Source: Chiridota heheva | Taxonomy: Eukaryota; Echinodermata; Holothuroidea; Apodida; Chiridotidae | Assembly: GCA_020152595.1 (NCBI GenBank) | Contig: JAIGNY010001912.1 | Span: forward strand, 2,703,334 to 2,767,333 | DNA: 64,000 bases | Direction of reading: 5' to 3' | Shown here: positions 46,601 to 60,500 of the stretch, in pieces | Position numbering within the stretch: the stretch's first letter is position 1 | Layout: every line of letters begins with the position of its first letter | Program-made: the position numbers and the translations under genes | Notes under the pieces: generated by a model | Told to the model about the DNA's origin: nothing | The model's database searches: none | What the model saw: only the letters and a program-made list of their open reading frames with translations

Positions 46601-48740
46601 ATACGCTTGCTGCTTACTTGTTATCGTGACGATGCTGCTTACATAAGTTACAGACGATACGCTAACTAAAGTTAGTGTACATATTATGCTTACTTGTTAT
46701 CTCTACGATGCTGCTTATTTAAATTGCCATACTTATACAGCTTACTTAAGTCATGATGTATAATGCCCACTTTAGTTACCGTGACATATGCTGCTTACTT
46801 TAGTTACCATACAAATGCTGCTTACTTTAGTTACTGTATGTATTATGCTTACTTGTTACTGCACGATGCTGCTTACTTGTTACTGTGCGATGCTACTTTA
46901 CCATACTTATGCTGCTTACTGAGGTTACCAAATGTATTATGCTTACTTGTTACCATACATTTGCTGCTTACTTGTTATCATATGTATGCTGCTTACTTAA
47001 GTTATCAGACGATACCGTTTTTACTTTAGTTACCGAGACCTATGCCGCTTACTTTAGTTACCATTTATTATGCTTACTTGCCATCAGACGTATGCTGCTT
47101 ACTTTAGTTACCATATTTATAATGCTTACTTGGTTACTGTACATATGCTGCTTACTTTAGTTACGCATAAATGCTGCTTACTTTAGTTACCGTGATGTAT
47201 ACTACTTACTTTAGTTACCATGTGATCTATGCTGCTTACTTTAGTTACCATATTTATTATGCTTACCTGTTACCGACGTATGCTGCTTACTTTAGTTACT
47301 ATATTTATAATGCTTACTTGGTTACTGTACATATGCTGCTTACTTTAGTTACGTACAAATGCTTACTTTAGTTACTGTATGTATTATGCTTACCTGCTAC
47401 TGTATGTAGGCTGTTTACTCTGGTTACTGTACGATGCTGTTTACTTGTTACTATATTTATTATGCTTACTTGTTACCATACATATGTTGCTTATTTTAGT
47501 TACCATATTTAATATGTTTACCTAAGTTACCATACATATTATGCGACTTAAGTGACTGTACATATATTGCTTACTTTGGTTACCATACTGATTATGCTTT
47601 GCCACGTGATTTATCGCTGCTTACTTGAGTTACCATAATGATACTGCTTAATTATGTTACTGTACATATGCTGTTTACTTAAGTTACCATATTTATTATG
47701 CTTACTTGTTAACGCGACGATTATACTTACTTGCCACGGTCTGTATCATGCCTCACTTGTTACAGTACATATGCTGCTTACTTTAGTTACTGTACAAATG
47801 CTGCTTATTTTAGTTACCGTGATTTATTATGCTTACTTAAGTTACTGTGATGTATACTCCTTACTTGTTACCGTGACATACACTGTTTATTTCAGTTACC
47901 ACACGTGACTATGCTTTAGTTACTGTGCACGTGATGCTGCTTACTTGAGTTACCAAACGTATACTGCTCAATTGTTACTGTATATATGCTGCTTACTTTA
48001 ATTACCATATTCATTATGCTTACTTTGTTACCTTATATATTATGCTTACTTAGGTTACTGTTTGTATATGCTGCTTACTTAAGTCACCGATATATGCTGC
48101 TTTACTTTAGTTACCATATTCATTATGCTTACTTAAGATACCGTGACGATGCTGCTTACTTAAGTTACCATTCGTATGCTGCTTACTTTAGTTATTGCAC
48201 GCATATGCTGCTTACTTTAGTTACCATACATATGCTGCTTACTTTTACAGAAGTATACTACTTACTTTAGCTACCACACATAAGCTGCTTACTGAAGTTA
48301 CGCACGATGCTGTTTGTTACCGCACGATGCTGCTTATTACTGCACGATGCTGCTTACTTTAGTTACCATACACGCATGCTGCTTACTGAAGTTACCATAC
48401 GCTTGCTGCTTACTTGCCATCGATTGATGCTGCTTACTTGCCACGGCACCATCATGCTTACTTTAGTTACCATACGAGGAGGCTGCTTACTTTAGTTACC
48501 GTGACACATGCTGCTCACTTAGGTTACCATATTCATTATGCTTACTTGTTATCGACGATGTTGGTTACTTTAGTTACCATACGCATGCGTTTACTAGGTT
48601 GGGGTATGTATGCTGCTTTACTTTACCCGTGATGTATGCTGCTTACTTAAGTTACCATAATGATGCTCCTTACTTTAGTTATCAGAGATTTAACGCCGTT
48701 ACTTTTAGTTACCTGTACATATGATGCTTACTTAAGCTAC
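43651..48740 (+). repeat. 27-bp minisatellite block 2 with ~690-bp higher-order repeats
   Basis: About 185 divergent units around GCTTACTTTAGTTACCGTAC + ATATGCT. Distinct variant strings recur about 0.68-0.71 kb apart: the TACTTTAGATAGCAAACAAA block at about 44307 and 44988, and the AACTAAAGCTAGCGACATAT block at about 44747 and 45428. No gene; leucine/tyrosine-rich frames through it are repeat translations. Confidence 0.9.
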
Positions 48741-48744
48741 TGTA

Positions 48745-49870
48745 AGATATTCCTAATCTATTTTTTGTTTGCCTAATTTTCACATGTTTGTCACATGTAC
48801 ATCAGTTGTTGGACTTCATCTACTTATGTTTACATATTTAGATACTTTAGTTCAATAGGTAAAGCAGGGTTAATCATGAGATCTTTGATATCCAATACCT
48901 TGAAGTGTCACTATTAGTTTGATTTACATAGTATGGTACTTTTCCTCCAATCAGATGGTTGATCTGATCAGGTGTTCAGGTCTCATCCAATCAGATAGTT
49001 GTTTACTTGGAAGTGTACGCATTTATTCATTTGAGTCAGTCATCCGTACAATTGTTCTGCTTGTTCTGTTGTGGTTTCTCTTTTATTACGCATCATCTGC
49101 TGTATTTTCCCTTTAAAGGAAGTGTCAATTTGTATCTTGTAAACCATTGAACTTAAACATGTTGAGGATTTAATAGTTCATTTATCAGAAATTGGAGAAT
49201 TTTTTTTCTGATGTTTCATTTTATCTGCTGAGTGCAGTTTTGTTAACTTTGTTACACAATTTAGCCTAGTGTTAACAACCATAAGATTAGAACTATCTTA
49301 CATCAGTGGCAGTGATGGGATAGTCAAAATCTTACGTTTATAATGCTAGGCTTAATTGTATAACAAAGTCAACAAAAACTGCACTCAGTGGATAAAATGA
49401 AACATCAGAGAGGATTCTTCAATTTCTGGTCGTAAGTTTATTAAATCCTTAACATGCTTTAAGTTCCAATGGTTTTTACAAATGATTGACAGTGCTTTGA
49501 AAAGAAAAAAAAAACAGATAATATGTAATAAATAAGAAAACCACAACAAAGGACTTTACAGAACAACAGCACGCACGAGACTGACTCAAAGTGGATAGAT
49601 CATATGCACTTTCAAGTAAACGACTATCCTGATTGGATAGACCTGAACACCTGATCAGATCTAACCATGTGATTGGAGGAAAGTACCATACTATGTAAAT
49701 CAAACTAATGGTGACACTTCCAGGTGATTGGATGTCAAAGGTCCCATGATTAACCCTGCTTTACCTATTGACTAAAGTATCTAAATATGTAAATGTATGT
49801 AGATGAAGTCTAACAAGTGATGTACATGAGTCAGACATGTGAAAATTATGCAAACAAAGAATAAATATCC
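48745..49870. repeat. 1.1-kb palindrome, copy 2
   Basis: Same sequence as copy 1, centred near 49307, arms about 560 bp. It is preceded by the same ATGATGCTTACTTAAGCTAC junction and followed by the same 310-bp block (49871-50180). Confidence 0.9.
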
Positions 49871-50180
49871 AAACCCTAACGTCATCAATTTTAGACGTAC
49901 ATTCGTGACGTAAATAACTCAAGAAACTTCCGACTATGATTTGTAAATGTGAAACTATGACTATAACACCAATTTATATAACTAAAATACAACTTTAACT
50001 CATAAACAATCATAACAATGTAACTCAGCCTAATAAAATTAATCCTCATCAACAATAAAACATTGAATACCTCAAGGTATACGATCTGTACACCAAAAAT
50101 TTCAAAATATATTATTGATAAATATCCGCTCAAAACACATCAAAATCAAGACTTTTACATTCAAGATTCTTACATTACTG

Positions 50181-51952
50181 TGCATATGCCATACTTAAAT
50201 TACCCTACATATGCTGTTAACTTTAGTCAACCCACGACGCTGCTTATTTCGTATTATATCTTACCTGTTACGCATTATATGTATTTGTTTACCTGAAATA
50301 CCCTACATATGCTGCTTACTTTAGTTACCGAATTATTATGCTTACTTGTTACCGTGAGGTATTATGCTTACTTGTTACAGCACGTGATCACGCACTTGCC
50401 ACCGTGACATATGCTGCTTACTACATCGTTATCAGACAAATGCTGCTTACTTTAGTTACCGGTGTATTATGCCACTTGCTAACGATGTATGCTGGGCTGA
50501 CTTTAGTTACGCATGACAAATGCGCTTTACTTTAGTTACTGTATGTATTATGCTTACTTATTACTGTACGATGCTGCTTACTTGTTAGTTATGCTACTTA
50601 CCATACTTATGCTGCTTACTGAGGTTACCTAAATGTATTATGCTTACTTGTTATCATATGTATGCTGCTTACTTGTTATCATATGTATGCTGCTTACTTG
50701 TTACCAGATATGTATACTGCTTATTTAAGTTACTGACATATACTGTTTACTTTGTTACCATCATATTATGCTTGTTACCGTGACGACGCTGCTCACTTGA
50801 GTTACCAAACGATACCGCTTAATTAAGTTACTGTGCATATGCTGCTTACTTTAGTTACCATATTTATTATGCTTACTTAAGTTACCGATATATTATGCTT
50901 ACTTAGGTTACTGCACGATATGCTGCTTACTTGTTACCGACATATGCCGCTTTACTTTAGTTAACGACAAATGCTTACTTTAGTTACCAAATGTATTATG
51001 CTTACTTAAGTTACTTGCATGTATGCTGCTTACTTAAGTTACTGTAACGTGATGCTGCTTACTTGCCATACTATTATGCTTACTTGGTTACTGTGCATAT
51101 TATGCTTACTTGGGTTACTGCACGTGCTTATGCTGTTTACTTGCCACCGCATATGCCGTTTATTTTAGTTACCATATTTATTATGCTTTACCTGGGTTAC
51201 TGCACGTATTATGCTTACTTATTACTGTACGAATATCTTGCTTACTTATGTTACCGCACATATGTTGCTTTACTTTAGTTACCGATATATTGCCGTTTAT
51301 TTCAGTTACCATATTTATCATGCTTACTTTAGTTACCGTGACGTATGCTGCTTACTTAACTTTACCGTGACATATGCTGCCTGGCTACCACACGCATGCC
51401 GCTTACTTTAGTTATCGACGATGCTGCTTTTTAGTTAGCGACGATACTGCTACTTGCTCATCCGTAAGCATACCGTTTACTTTAGCCACCACACATATGC
51501 TGCTTACTTGCCATGGCACGATGCCGCCTAAGTTACCGTGACGATGCCGTTTAAAGTTACCAGACGTATGTTGCTTACTTTAGTTACCATACGATGCTGC
51601 TTACTTTAGTTATTGTACGTATGCTGCTTACTTTGTTCGACTGATGCTGCTTACTTAAGTTACGGTACCTATCATGCTTTGGTTACCACGAGGCTGCTTA
51701 CTTTCAGCTCGCACATGCTGCTCACTTAGGTTACCATATTCATTATGCTTACTTAAGTTATCGTGACGTGATGTTGGTTACTTTAGTTACCATACGTATG
51801 CTGCTTACTTTAGTTGGGGTATGTATGCTGCTTACACGGTTACCCGTATGTATGCTATTTACTTAAGTTACCATACGATGCTCCTTACTTTAGTTACCGA
51901 ACGAATGCCGTTACTGAAGTTACAGTACATATGATGCTTACTTAAGCTACTG
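50181..51952 (+). repeat. 27-bp minisatellite block 3
   Basis: Same unit as block 2. Its first ~250 bp follow the first ~250 bp of the block after palindrome copy 3 variant for variant, defining a ~3.2-kb macro-repeat. Confidence 0.9.
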
Positions 51953-53078
51953 TAAGATATTCCTAATCTATTCTTTTTTGTTTGCCTAATTTCACATGTT
52001 TGTCACATGTACATCAGTTGTTAGACTTCATCTACTTATGTTTACATATTTAGATACTTTAGTCCAATAGGTAAAGCAGGGTTAATCATGGATCTTTGAT
52101 ATCCAATTACCTTGAAGTGTCACTATTAGTTTGATTTACATAGTATGGTACTTTCCTCCAATCAGATGGTTGATTCGATCAGGTGTTCAGGTTCATCCAA
52201 TCAGATAGTTGTTTACTTGGAAGTGTGTACGATTTATCAACGCTGGAGTCAGTCTCATCTATGCGCGATTGTTCATGCTGTGTTGTGGTTTTCTTAATTA
52301 TTACGATCATCTCGTTGTATTTTCCTTTTAAAGGAACTGTCAATTTGTAAAATCATTGGAACTTAAATATGTTGAGATTTAATAGTTCATTTACCAGAAA
52401 TTGAGAATTTTTTTCGATGTTTCATTTTATTCGCTGAGTGCAGTTTGTGTTAACTTTGTTACACAATTTAGCCTAGTGTTATCAACTGTAAGATTAGAAC
52501 TATCTTACATCAGTGGCAGTGATGGGATAGTCAAAATCTTACGGTTTATAATGCTAGGCTTAATTGTATAACAAAGTCAACAAAACTGCACTCAGTGGAT
52601 AAAATGAAACATCAGAGAAGATTCTTCAATTTCTGGTCGTAAGTTTATTAAATCCTTAAGATGCTTTAAGTTCCAATGGTTTTTACAAATGATTGACAGT
52701 GCTTTGAAAAGAAAAGAAAACAGATGATATGTAATAAATAAGAAAACCACAACAAACACTTTACAGAACAACAGCACGGACGTAGACTGACTCAAAGTGG
52801 ATAGATCATATGCACTTTCAAGTAAACGACTATCCTGATTGGATAGACCTGGAACACCTGATCAGATCTAACCATCTGATTGGAGGAAAGTACCATACTA
52901 TGTAAATCAAACCAATGGTGACACTTCCAGGTGATTGGATGTCAAAGGTCCCATGATTAACCCTGCTTTTACCTATTTGACTAAAGTATCTAAATATGTA
53001 AATGTATGTAGATGAAGTCTAACAACTGATGTACATGAGTCAGACATGTGAAAATTATAAACAAAGAATAAATATCCA
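51953..53078. repeat. 1.1-kb palindrome, copy 3
   Basis: Centred near 52516 with the same arms, junction and right-flank block (53080-53395) as copies 1 and 2. It begins about 3.2 kb after copy 2. Confidence 0.9.
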
Positions 53079-53395
53079 AACCCTAACGCTATCAATTTTA
53101 GACGCATATCTGTGATTTAAATAACTCAAGAAACTTCCGTGACTATGATTTGTAAATGTGAAACTATGACTATAACACCAATTTATATAACTAAAATACA
53201 ACTTTAACTCATAAACAATCATAACAATGTAACTCAGCCTAATAAAATTAATCCTCATCAACAATAAAACATTGAATACCTCAAGGTATACGATCTGTAC
53301 ACCAAAAAATTTCAAAATATATTATTGATAAATATCCGCTCAAAAACATCAAAATCAAGACTTTACATTCAAGATTCTTACATTACTGTGCATAT

Positions 53396-54530
53396 GCTAC
53401 ATACTTAAATTACCCTACATATGCTGTTAACTTTAGTCAACCCACGACGCGCTATTTCCGTATTATATCTTTAGTTAGTGTATGTATGCTGCTTACCTGA
53501 AATATTTACTTGTATGCTGCTTACTTTAGTTACCGTAATTATTATGCTTTTTAAGTTACCCTGAGGTATTATGCTTTACTTTTACAGCACGTGATCACGC
53601 TTTACTTTACCGCATATGCTGCCTTTTCTACTTAACACTGCAGACAAATGCTGCTTACTTAGTTACCGTGGTGTATTATGCTTACTTGTTAACGATGTAT
53701 GCTGCTGACTTTAGTTACCGTGACAAATGCTGCTTACTTTAGTTACTGTATGTATTATGCTTACTTAAGTTACTGTATGTATGCTGCTTACCAGCTCATG
53801 CTTACCATACTTATGCTGTTTACTGAGGTTACCAAATGTATTATGTTTACTTAAGTTATCATATGTATGTTGCTTACTTAAGTTATCATATGTATGCTGC
53901 TTACTTGTTACCAGATGTATACCGCTTACTTAGTTAAGACATATATACTGTTTACTTAAGTTACCATCATATTATGCTTAAGTTACCGTGACGACGTGTT
54001 GCTCACTTGAGTTACCAAACGATACTGCTTAATTGTTATGTGCATATGCTGCTTACTTTAGTTAACATATTTATTATGCTTACTTGTTATCAGATATATT
54101 ATGCTTACTTAGGTTACTGTGCATATGCCAGTTTATTTTACGTTACCATTTATTATACTTTAGTTAACAGACAAATGCTTACTTTAGTTACCAACGTATT
54201 ATGCTTACTTTAGTTACCATATTTATTATGCTTACTTATTACTGTACATATGCTGTTTACTTAAGTTGCCATACTTATTATGCTTACTTAAATTACTGTA
54301 CCTTCCTGGCTTACTTGGTTACTGCACGTATGATGCTTACTTACACGCACGATGCTGCTTAAGGTACTACACGATGTTGCCACTTAAGTTATCAGACATA
54401 TGCTGCTTTACTTAACTTTATCGCACGATACTGCTTACATAAGCTACCGTGAGGGAATACTGCTTACGTAAGTTACTGTGATGTATTATGCTTACTTTAA
54501 GTTAATACACGATGTTGCTTACTTAATATG
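53396..54530 (+). repeat. 27-bp minisatellite block 4
   Basis: Continues the macro-repeat after palindrome copy 3. Recognisable units end abruptly at about 54530, where the smeared sequence begins. Confidence 0.85.
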
Positions 54531-57500
54531 CCAATTTAATTTTTGGGGGCTTTTAATCCAGTATTTATGCTTTTATTGGTTTGATTTCAAATTAATAATT
54601 AACCCCTAAATGGTTGCTTATTTCTTCTGGTATTTTTTATTAATGGGTTTACCTTGGTTACTTCCCCCCGTTATTCTGCCAACCTTTTGGGTTTGGTTTT
54701 TGAAAAGCCTTATTTTTTTCCCAAATTAATTTATTCCAAAAACTTAATTAAAACATTTATTTAAAAACTTAAAAATTTAAGCTTTTTTTTGGAACGGTGA
54801 TCGGTTTTTACTTTTAAAAATTTTTTCAAATAAATTTTGGCTTCTTGCTCGGGCGGATATGCTTTACTTTTGCCACTTTAATTTTATAACTGGCCAAAAT
54901 TAGTTACCCTAAGTTCTTAACCTTTTAAATTAAAATTCCAAATGCTGTTAACTTTTTAAAAAAATTACCCTTTTTAAAAAAGCAAAAATTGTAATAATAA
55001 AAAAAATTAAAAACTGGTTTACCCGAAAAGTATTTGCTTTAATAAATTTTCTTAACCCGTTAAAAACCCGCTTAAAAAATTAAGGCCCCAAGGGGATTGC
55101 TGGGCCCTTAACCCCTTTTTGTTACCAAAAATTTAAAATTTTGTTTTAAGTTAAAAATATGAATGGCAAAATTAAAAAAATTACTTAAAAAAAAAATCCT
55201 TTTCTTAACTTGAGACCTAATTTCTGCTTAAATTTAAAAAACCCGGGAATTATTTTAAATTTGGCTGCTTAACCTTTAATTAAAATACAATTTCCTTTAA
55301 AAAATCAATTAAAACCCCAAAAAATTTAAAATTATGCTTTAAAAATTGTTTTCAGAATTTCGCTTAACCTTTAAGTTTTAAAGATTTTTTACCTTGGCCT
55401 TAAAATTTAATTCCAAAAACTTAATTCTTCTTGCCACTTAATATCGTATTTTGCTTAAGTTGGGCAGGGCCGGGGGATTTTTAGGCCAAAATTTGCTAAA
55501 ACCGGGGACAATTTTTACTTTTGTTTGGTTTCCGTGTTTTTATGCTTTTTTACCTTTAGTTACCGTTTACTATATGGGTTACTTAATTTTCCATACATTT
55601 TGCTCCTTTTCTATTAAATTAAAAGCTGCTTACTTTTGGTTAAAAGATGGATTTTTTCGTTCTACACCCACCCAAATTTACCCCTTTTTTTTAAATTACC
55701 TATTTTTTTATGCTTTACTTGTTCCAATTTTTGCTTGCCAATTTATTTTCTTACTTAAGTTAAAATTAGGGATTCTGCTTACTTTAAATTACCCAAAATA
55801 CTGCTTTATTTTAATTTACCATTTTTTAAATTTATTTTTTTACTTGGGTTACCGCACGTATCTGCTTTTTAAGTTATCCTACAAATGCTTTTCTTATTTT
55901 TTAAAACGCCCCTACTTTTGCGCTTACTTTAAATTATTGGGAACGTTATTTTTTTCCTATTTTTTAAAAACAATTTGCTTTTAACTTTGGGTTTCCCTGC
56001 AAATGCTGCTTACTTTTTTACCATTTATTATGCTTACTTGGGTTTCTGACTATGTGTTTACCCAAATTATTGTTAAACATTGTTGCCCCTTTTAAGTTCT
56101 ATCTTTATGCTTACTTAAAATTAACCGGTGAATTATTATGCTTACTTGGGTTTCCATATCGCCTTTGCGTTTTACTTTAAATTACCTAAATGCTGCTTTT
56201 CCTTGTAGGGGGTTAAAAGTATCTGCTTACTTTCCCAATTTCACTTTCTTAATTTTCATTTACCCCTTTGTTACCATTTCCCCTTTAGCTTAAGGGTTTC
56301 CGTGAAACGCATTTCTTACTTTTTTAAACAGACGTGATTCCCGTATAGTTCCACCGGGGAATTACCTCTTATTTAATTACCACATTTTTTTATGTTATTT
56401 GGTTACCCAAAAAAAATTTAAATTTTGTTACCCGGTTACGGCCCATATGTTTGCTTAAATTTAAGTTACCCTATATATGTTAACCTTTTTGTTACCCCAT
56501 ATGCTGCATTTTTTTTACCATATTTTTTATGCTTTAATTCCCCAAATTAAAACCCATTTTGCTTACTTGGGTTTCCCATATGTTTTTTAATGCTTTACTT
56601 TTTCCAATTTAAAGGTTAATTCGTATTAAAAATTTTTCTTGTTACTGTAAATGCTGCTTACTTAAGGGTTTCCATATATGTTTCCATTTTTGTTACCCTG
56701 CATATGCTTTTCTTTAAAATTTTAATTTTTTAAACCAAATTTTTTACTTATTTCTTTTACTTTTGTTTAACCGCCCCCATTAGTCATTTGCTTCAATTCC
56801 ATTATTATGCTTGGTTTTTATTTTTGAATTGTACATATACTGCTTACTTAAAAAAACCGATGATATGCCCTTAAATTAACGTGTATGGTTTCCTTTCTTT
56901 TTTAAGGTTACCTGACATCTGCTTACTTTAAATTACCGTGAAAAAACCTGCTTCCTTAGTTATTTTAATTTCCAATTTTTTTACTTAAAATTAAAGAGGG
57001 ATTATGCTTTTTAAGTTACAGGCCCTAATGCCGTTTCTTAAGTTACCATAAAATGCTGCCCTTTTCCAATTTTTTTGTTACAAGGGGGCCTATGCTGTTT
57101 AATTTTAAAATTTTTCCTTTTTTAAATTTTGCGGGTTACTTGGTTTCGGCGATTAGCCTTTTCTTGTTTCCGTGATTTCTGCTTATTTTGGGTTTTCCGC
57201 TTCGCCCTTTTATTACCTTTTGGGATTTTGCTTTTAATTTCGTGGTGTTTTTACTTTGGGTTAAAGTGCTTATCTGCTTACTTGGTTAAAGTTTTATACT
57301 GCTTACTTTAAAACCACCCCTGAATTTTTATGCTTTTCTTTTAAATTACCATAATTTTTTTTAATTATCTTTGCTACACGGATTGCGTATGTTTGTTGTT
57401 TAATTCGGACTATATGCTTCCAAATTCCTGCCGACCCCTTATCATGCTTATTTAAATTTCCTATTATTTGCCCCTTTAAGGTTACCCTTTCTTTTGCTGC

Positions 57501-60500
57501 TTCTTTAGTTAAATTTATTTTTTGCTTACTTGTTACCAAAAAGCTTCTGTTCTTGCATTTTATCGTACTTGTTACAAAATTTACCGTTGACATATGCTGC
57601 TTATTTTTTTTACCATATTTTTTATGCTTACTTAAGGGTTATCAAATGCACTTTAAGTTACCTTTTAAAGTTTGCTTACTTAATTAAAAATGCTGCTTAC
57701 TTTAATTTCTGACGAAAATTTAAAATGCTTACCTATATATGCTGTTTTCTTTGACCCAAAATTCGTTTTTTTAATACCATTTATAGTTTCTTAAGTTTTC
57801 CAGCGTAATATTTTTTACCGAAAATTTGCTTTCCAAATTGCTTTCCCTTTCAAAGTTGGGGATTTTAAATTACCGTTGTATTTGTTTTCTTAAGTTACTG
57901 CAAAAGATTTTGACCGGGTTTCGCCACGTTAGGGTTCCTTTTTTTGCCAAGGTTAAATTTTTACTGGTTAATGGTAAAGCCAATTCCCAAAATACGTTTT
58001 CTTTAAATTAAACATACGCTTTTTTTTACCTTTTAAATCATTAATTCCGGGTTTTGCATTGAAGTTTCCGATGTATACCGCTTTTCTTTAGTTACCTTTT
58101 ATACTGCTTACGTTTCCATTTTTAAAGCTTGGGTTACCCGGCGTTGGGGTTTTTGCCAATTCCGCCCATACTCCTTTTTCCCCTTTTTCTCATTTTTTTA
58201 TAACTTTCCCTTTTCGTTTCCATATGTATTAAAAGCTTTGGTTAAAGACCCGATATTGGTTACTTTTTTCCAAAACAGAAAAAGATTTTTTGCTTAATTG
58301 CCAAAAGCGATTTATTTCCGGTTTATTTTATTGGGAACCCCGAATATAAGTTTTTAATTTACCTTACGTAATTATGCTTGGTTACCATAATTTTTTTGCT
58401 TCTTACTTAAGTTACCGTTAAGTATAACCCTTTTACTTGGGTTTACCAAAAACCCTTACTGCTTACTTTAAATTTTTTATATTTATTATGCTTACTTAAA
58501 CCTGTCCATTATGCCCTTTTTAATTAATCTTTTTTAAAATCCAATTTTGCAGCTTACTTGGGTTTTCGTCGGGGATGCCTCTTTTTACCCGACTTTGCTG
58601 CTTACTTAAATTTACCCTACAAATGCTGCTTATTTTTTTACTGATTATTTACTTAGGTTACTGCCATTTGCTTCTTTCTTGGGTTTTTAGTATGCTTTAT
58701 TTTAAATTACCATACTTATACTGTTTTCTAAAAAACCCCATGTATAAAGCTTAATTAAGGTTTTTCCAAATTTTTCTTATACCGCTTACTTAAGTTACCG
58801 GGGAATTTGCTTTTTCGGCTTACCCTTTAAATTACCATTAATTTTATTATGTTTACTTAAGTTACCGTTTTTTTTTATGCTTACTTGGATTACGTTAAAA
58901 TCTGCTTACTTGTTTCCATCGATAAGTGGTTTTCTATTTGGGTTTCCCTTTCAAAAAGCTGCAACCCAATTACCTATTTATTTTGCTTACTTTGGGTTTC
59001 CAGATCTGTTTTCTTTTAATTACCCCCCGTGTGTGTTTTTACCATCTTATGCTGCTTTTAAGTTAACCCTCGATATGCCTTCTTTAATTACCCAAAATTT
59101 TTGCTTCTTTACCATAATTTTTTAAAAGTTGCCTTAATTTTCAATGATTATTATGCTTATTAAGTTACTACGGGATGCGCTTATTTTGTTGTTGGTAAAT
59201 GTGCCTTTCTTGGGTTACCAACTTTGCTGCTTCCTTTTTTTTACCGTGAAAAGTTAGCTTAACTTAAGTTACCATTTTTCGTTGCCCAATTTTCCATGAC
59301 GTATGCCCCTTTACCTTTGGGGTTTAAATTTGTATTCTTTCTTAAGTTACCTCACAAAACTGCTTAAAAAAGGTTACTTTTTTTAAATTTTTTTGCTTGT
59401 TAAGACGTTTTTATTAATTTCTTACCTTTAAATTAAAACGTAAATTTCTTACTTAAATTACCCAAATTTTGCTTTCTTTAGTTTCCATAATTTTTTATGG
59501 GTTTAACCCTTTAATTAACCAAAAATTTTTTAATTTCCCCCTTTTTCCCTTTCCTACCGGCCCGGTTGCGTTTCTTAAGTTTCTTTTTTAAAGTAAAATT
59601 TTTTGCTTACTTTGGTTAAACCCATTTTTAATTTTGTTTTTCTTACTTTAAATTACCAAGTTACTTGTTGGCAAAAATTACCAATTTCATTACCGTTTAC
59701 TTTAAAATTACCATTTTTTATTTTGCTTACTTGGGTTAAACCAAAGTTTAGCTTACTTTGGTTATCCCTGGTATGCGTTTTCTTGTTTAAAGTGTGTATA
59801 CTGTTTTCTTTGGGCACCGTACATATACTGGGTTAAAAAAAAACACGTTTTTGCTTGTTAAAAGCGATGTTGCTTTAAAATTTTCCCATCCCAACCGTTA
59901 AAAAATGCTTACTTTAAATTACCATATTTTTTTTTCTTAAATTTTTTCCAAATTTTTTTGCTTACTTAAGTTACCTTTTTCACCGGAAAACCGGGGTTAC
60001 TTGCCAAACGTTTCATTTTGCGTTTTTACTTAAATTACCATAAATTTTTTTGCTTTTTTTTAAATTTTTTAAGGAATTTATTTTGCTTACTTAAAATTCT
60101 TCCCTGATTGCTTTTCCTTACTTAAGGTTACCATAAAATACCTTGTTTACTTTTTAAATTAATTTTTTGACAATTTTGCTGCTTACTTTTAATTACCCAT
60201 ATTTATTAAAAGGGCCCTTTACTTAAGTTACCCAATCCAAAAAGAATGTATACGTTTTCTTTAGTTACCATAATTTTTTATGCTTACTTAAATTAAACCA
60301 TATTTTTTAGCCCTTTAAATTCCCCACATTTTGCCCTTTCTTGCCAAAATGACGTTTTAAAACCGCTTTCTTTTTACCATATTTATTGGGTTACTTGTTC
60401 CTCGTTACAATTAAAACTGGTTACTTTAATTACCATACAAAATGCCGGGTTTCCATACTTATTTCTTAATTACCTCGATTTTTGCTTACTTGGGGTTTCC

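Noticed and set aside
43810-48632. Series of leucine/tyrosine-rich open frames (MLLTLVT-type, AAYFSYH-type)
   Set aside because: They are translations of the 27-bp minisatellite (27 = 9 codons, so frames stay open) with no conserved start or codon signature.
55451-55984. 177-codon hydrophobic open frame
   Set aside because: Lies in the homopolymer-smeared zone; the Phe/Leu richness comes from T-runs.
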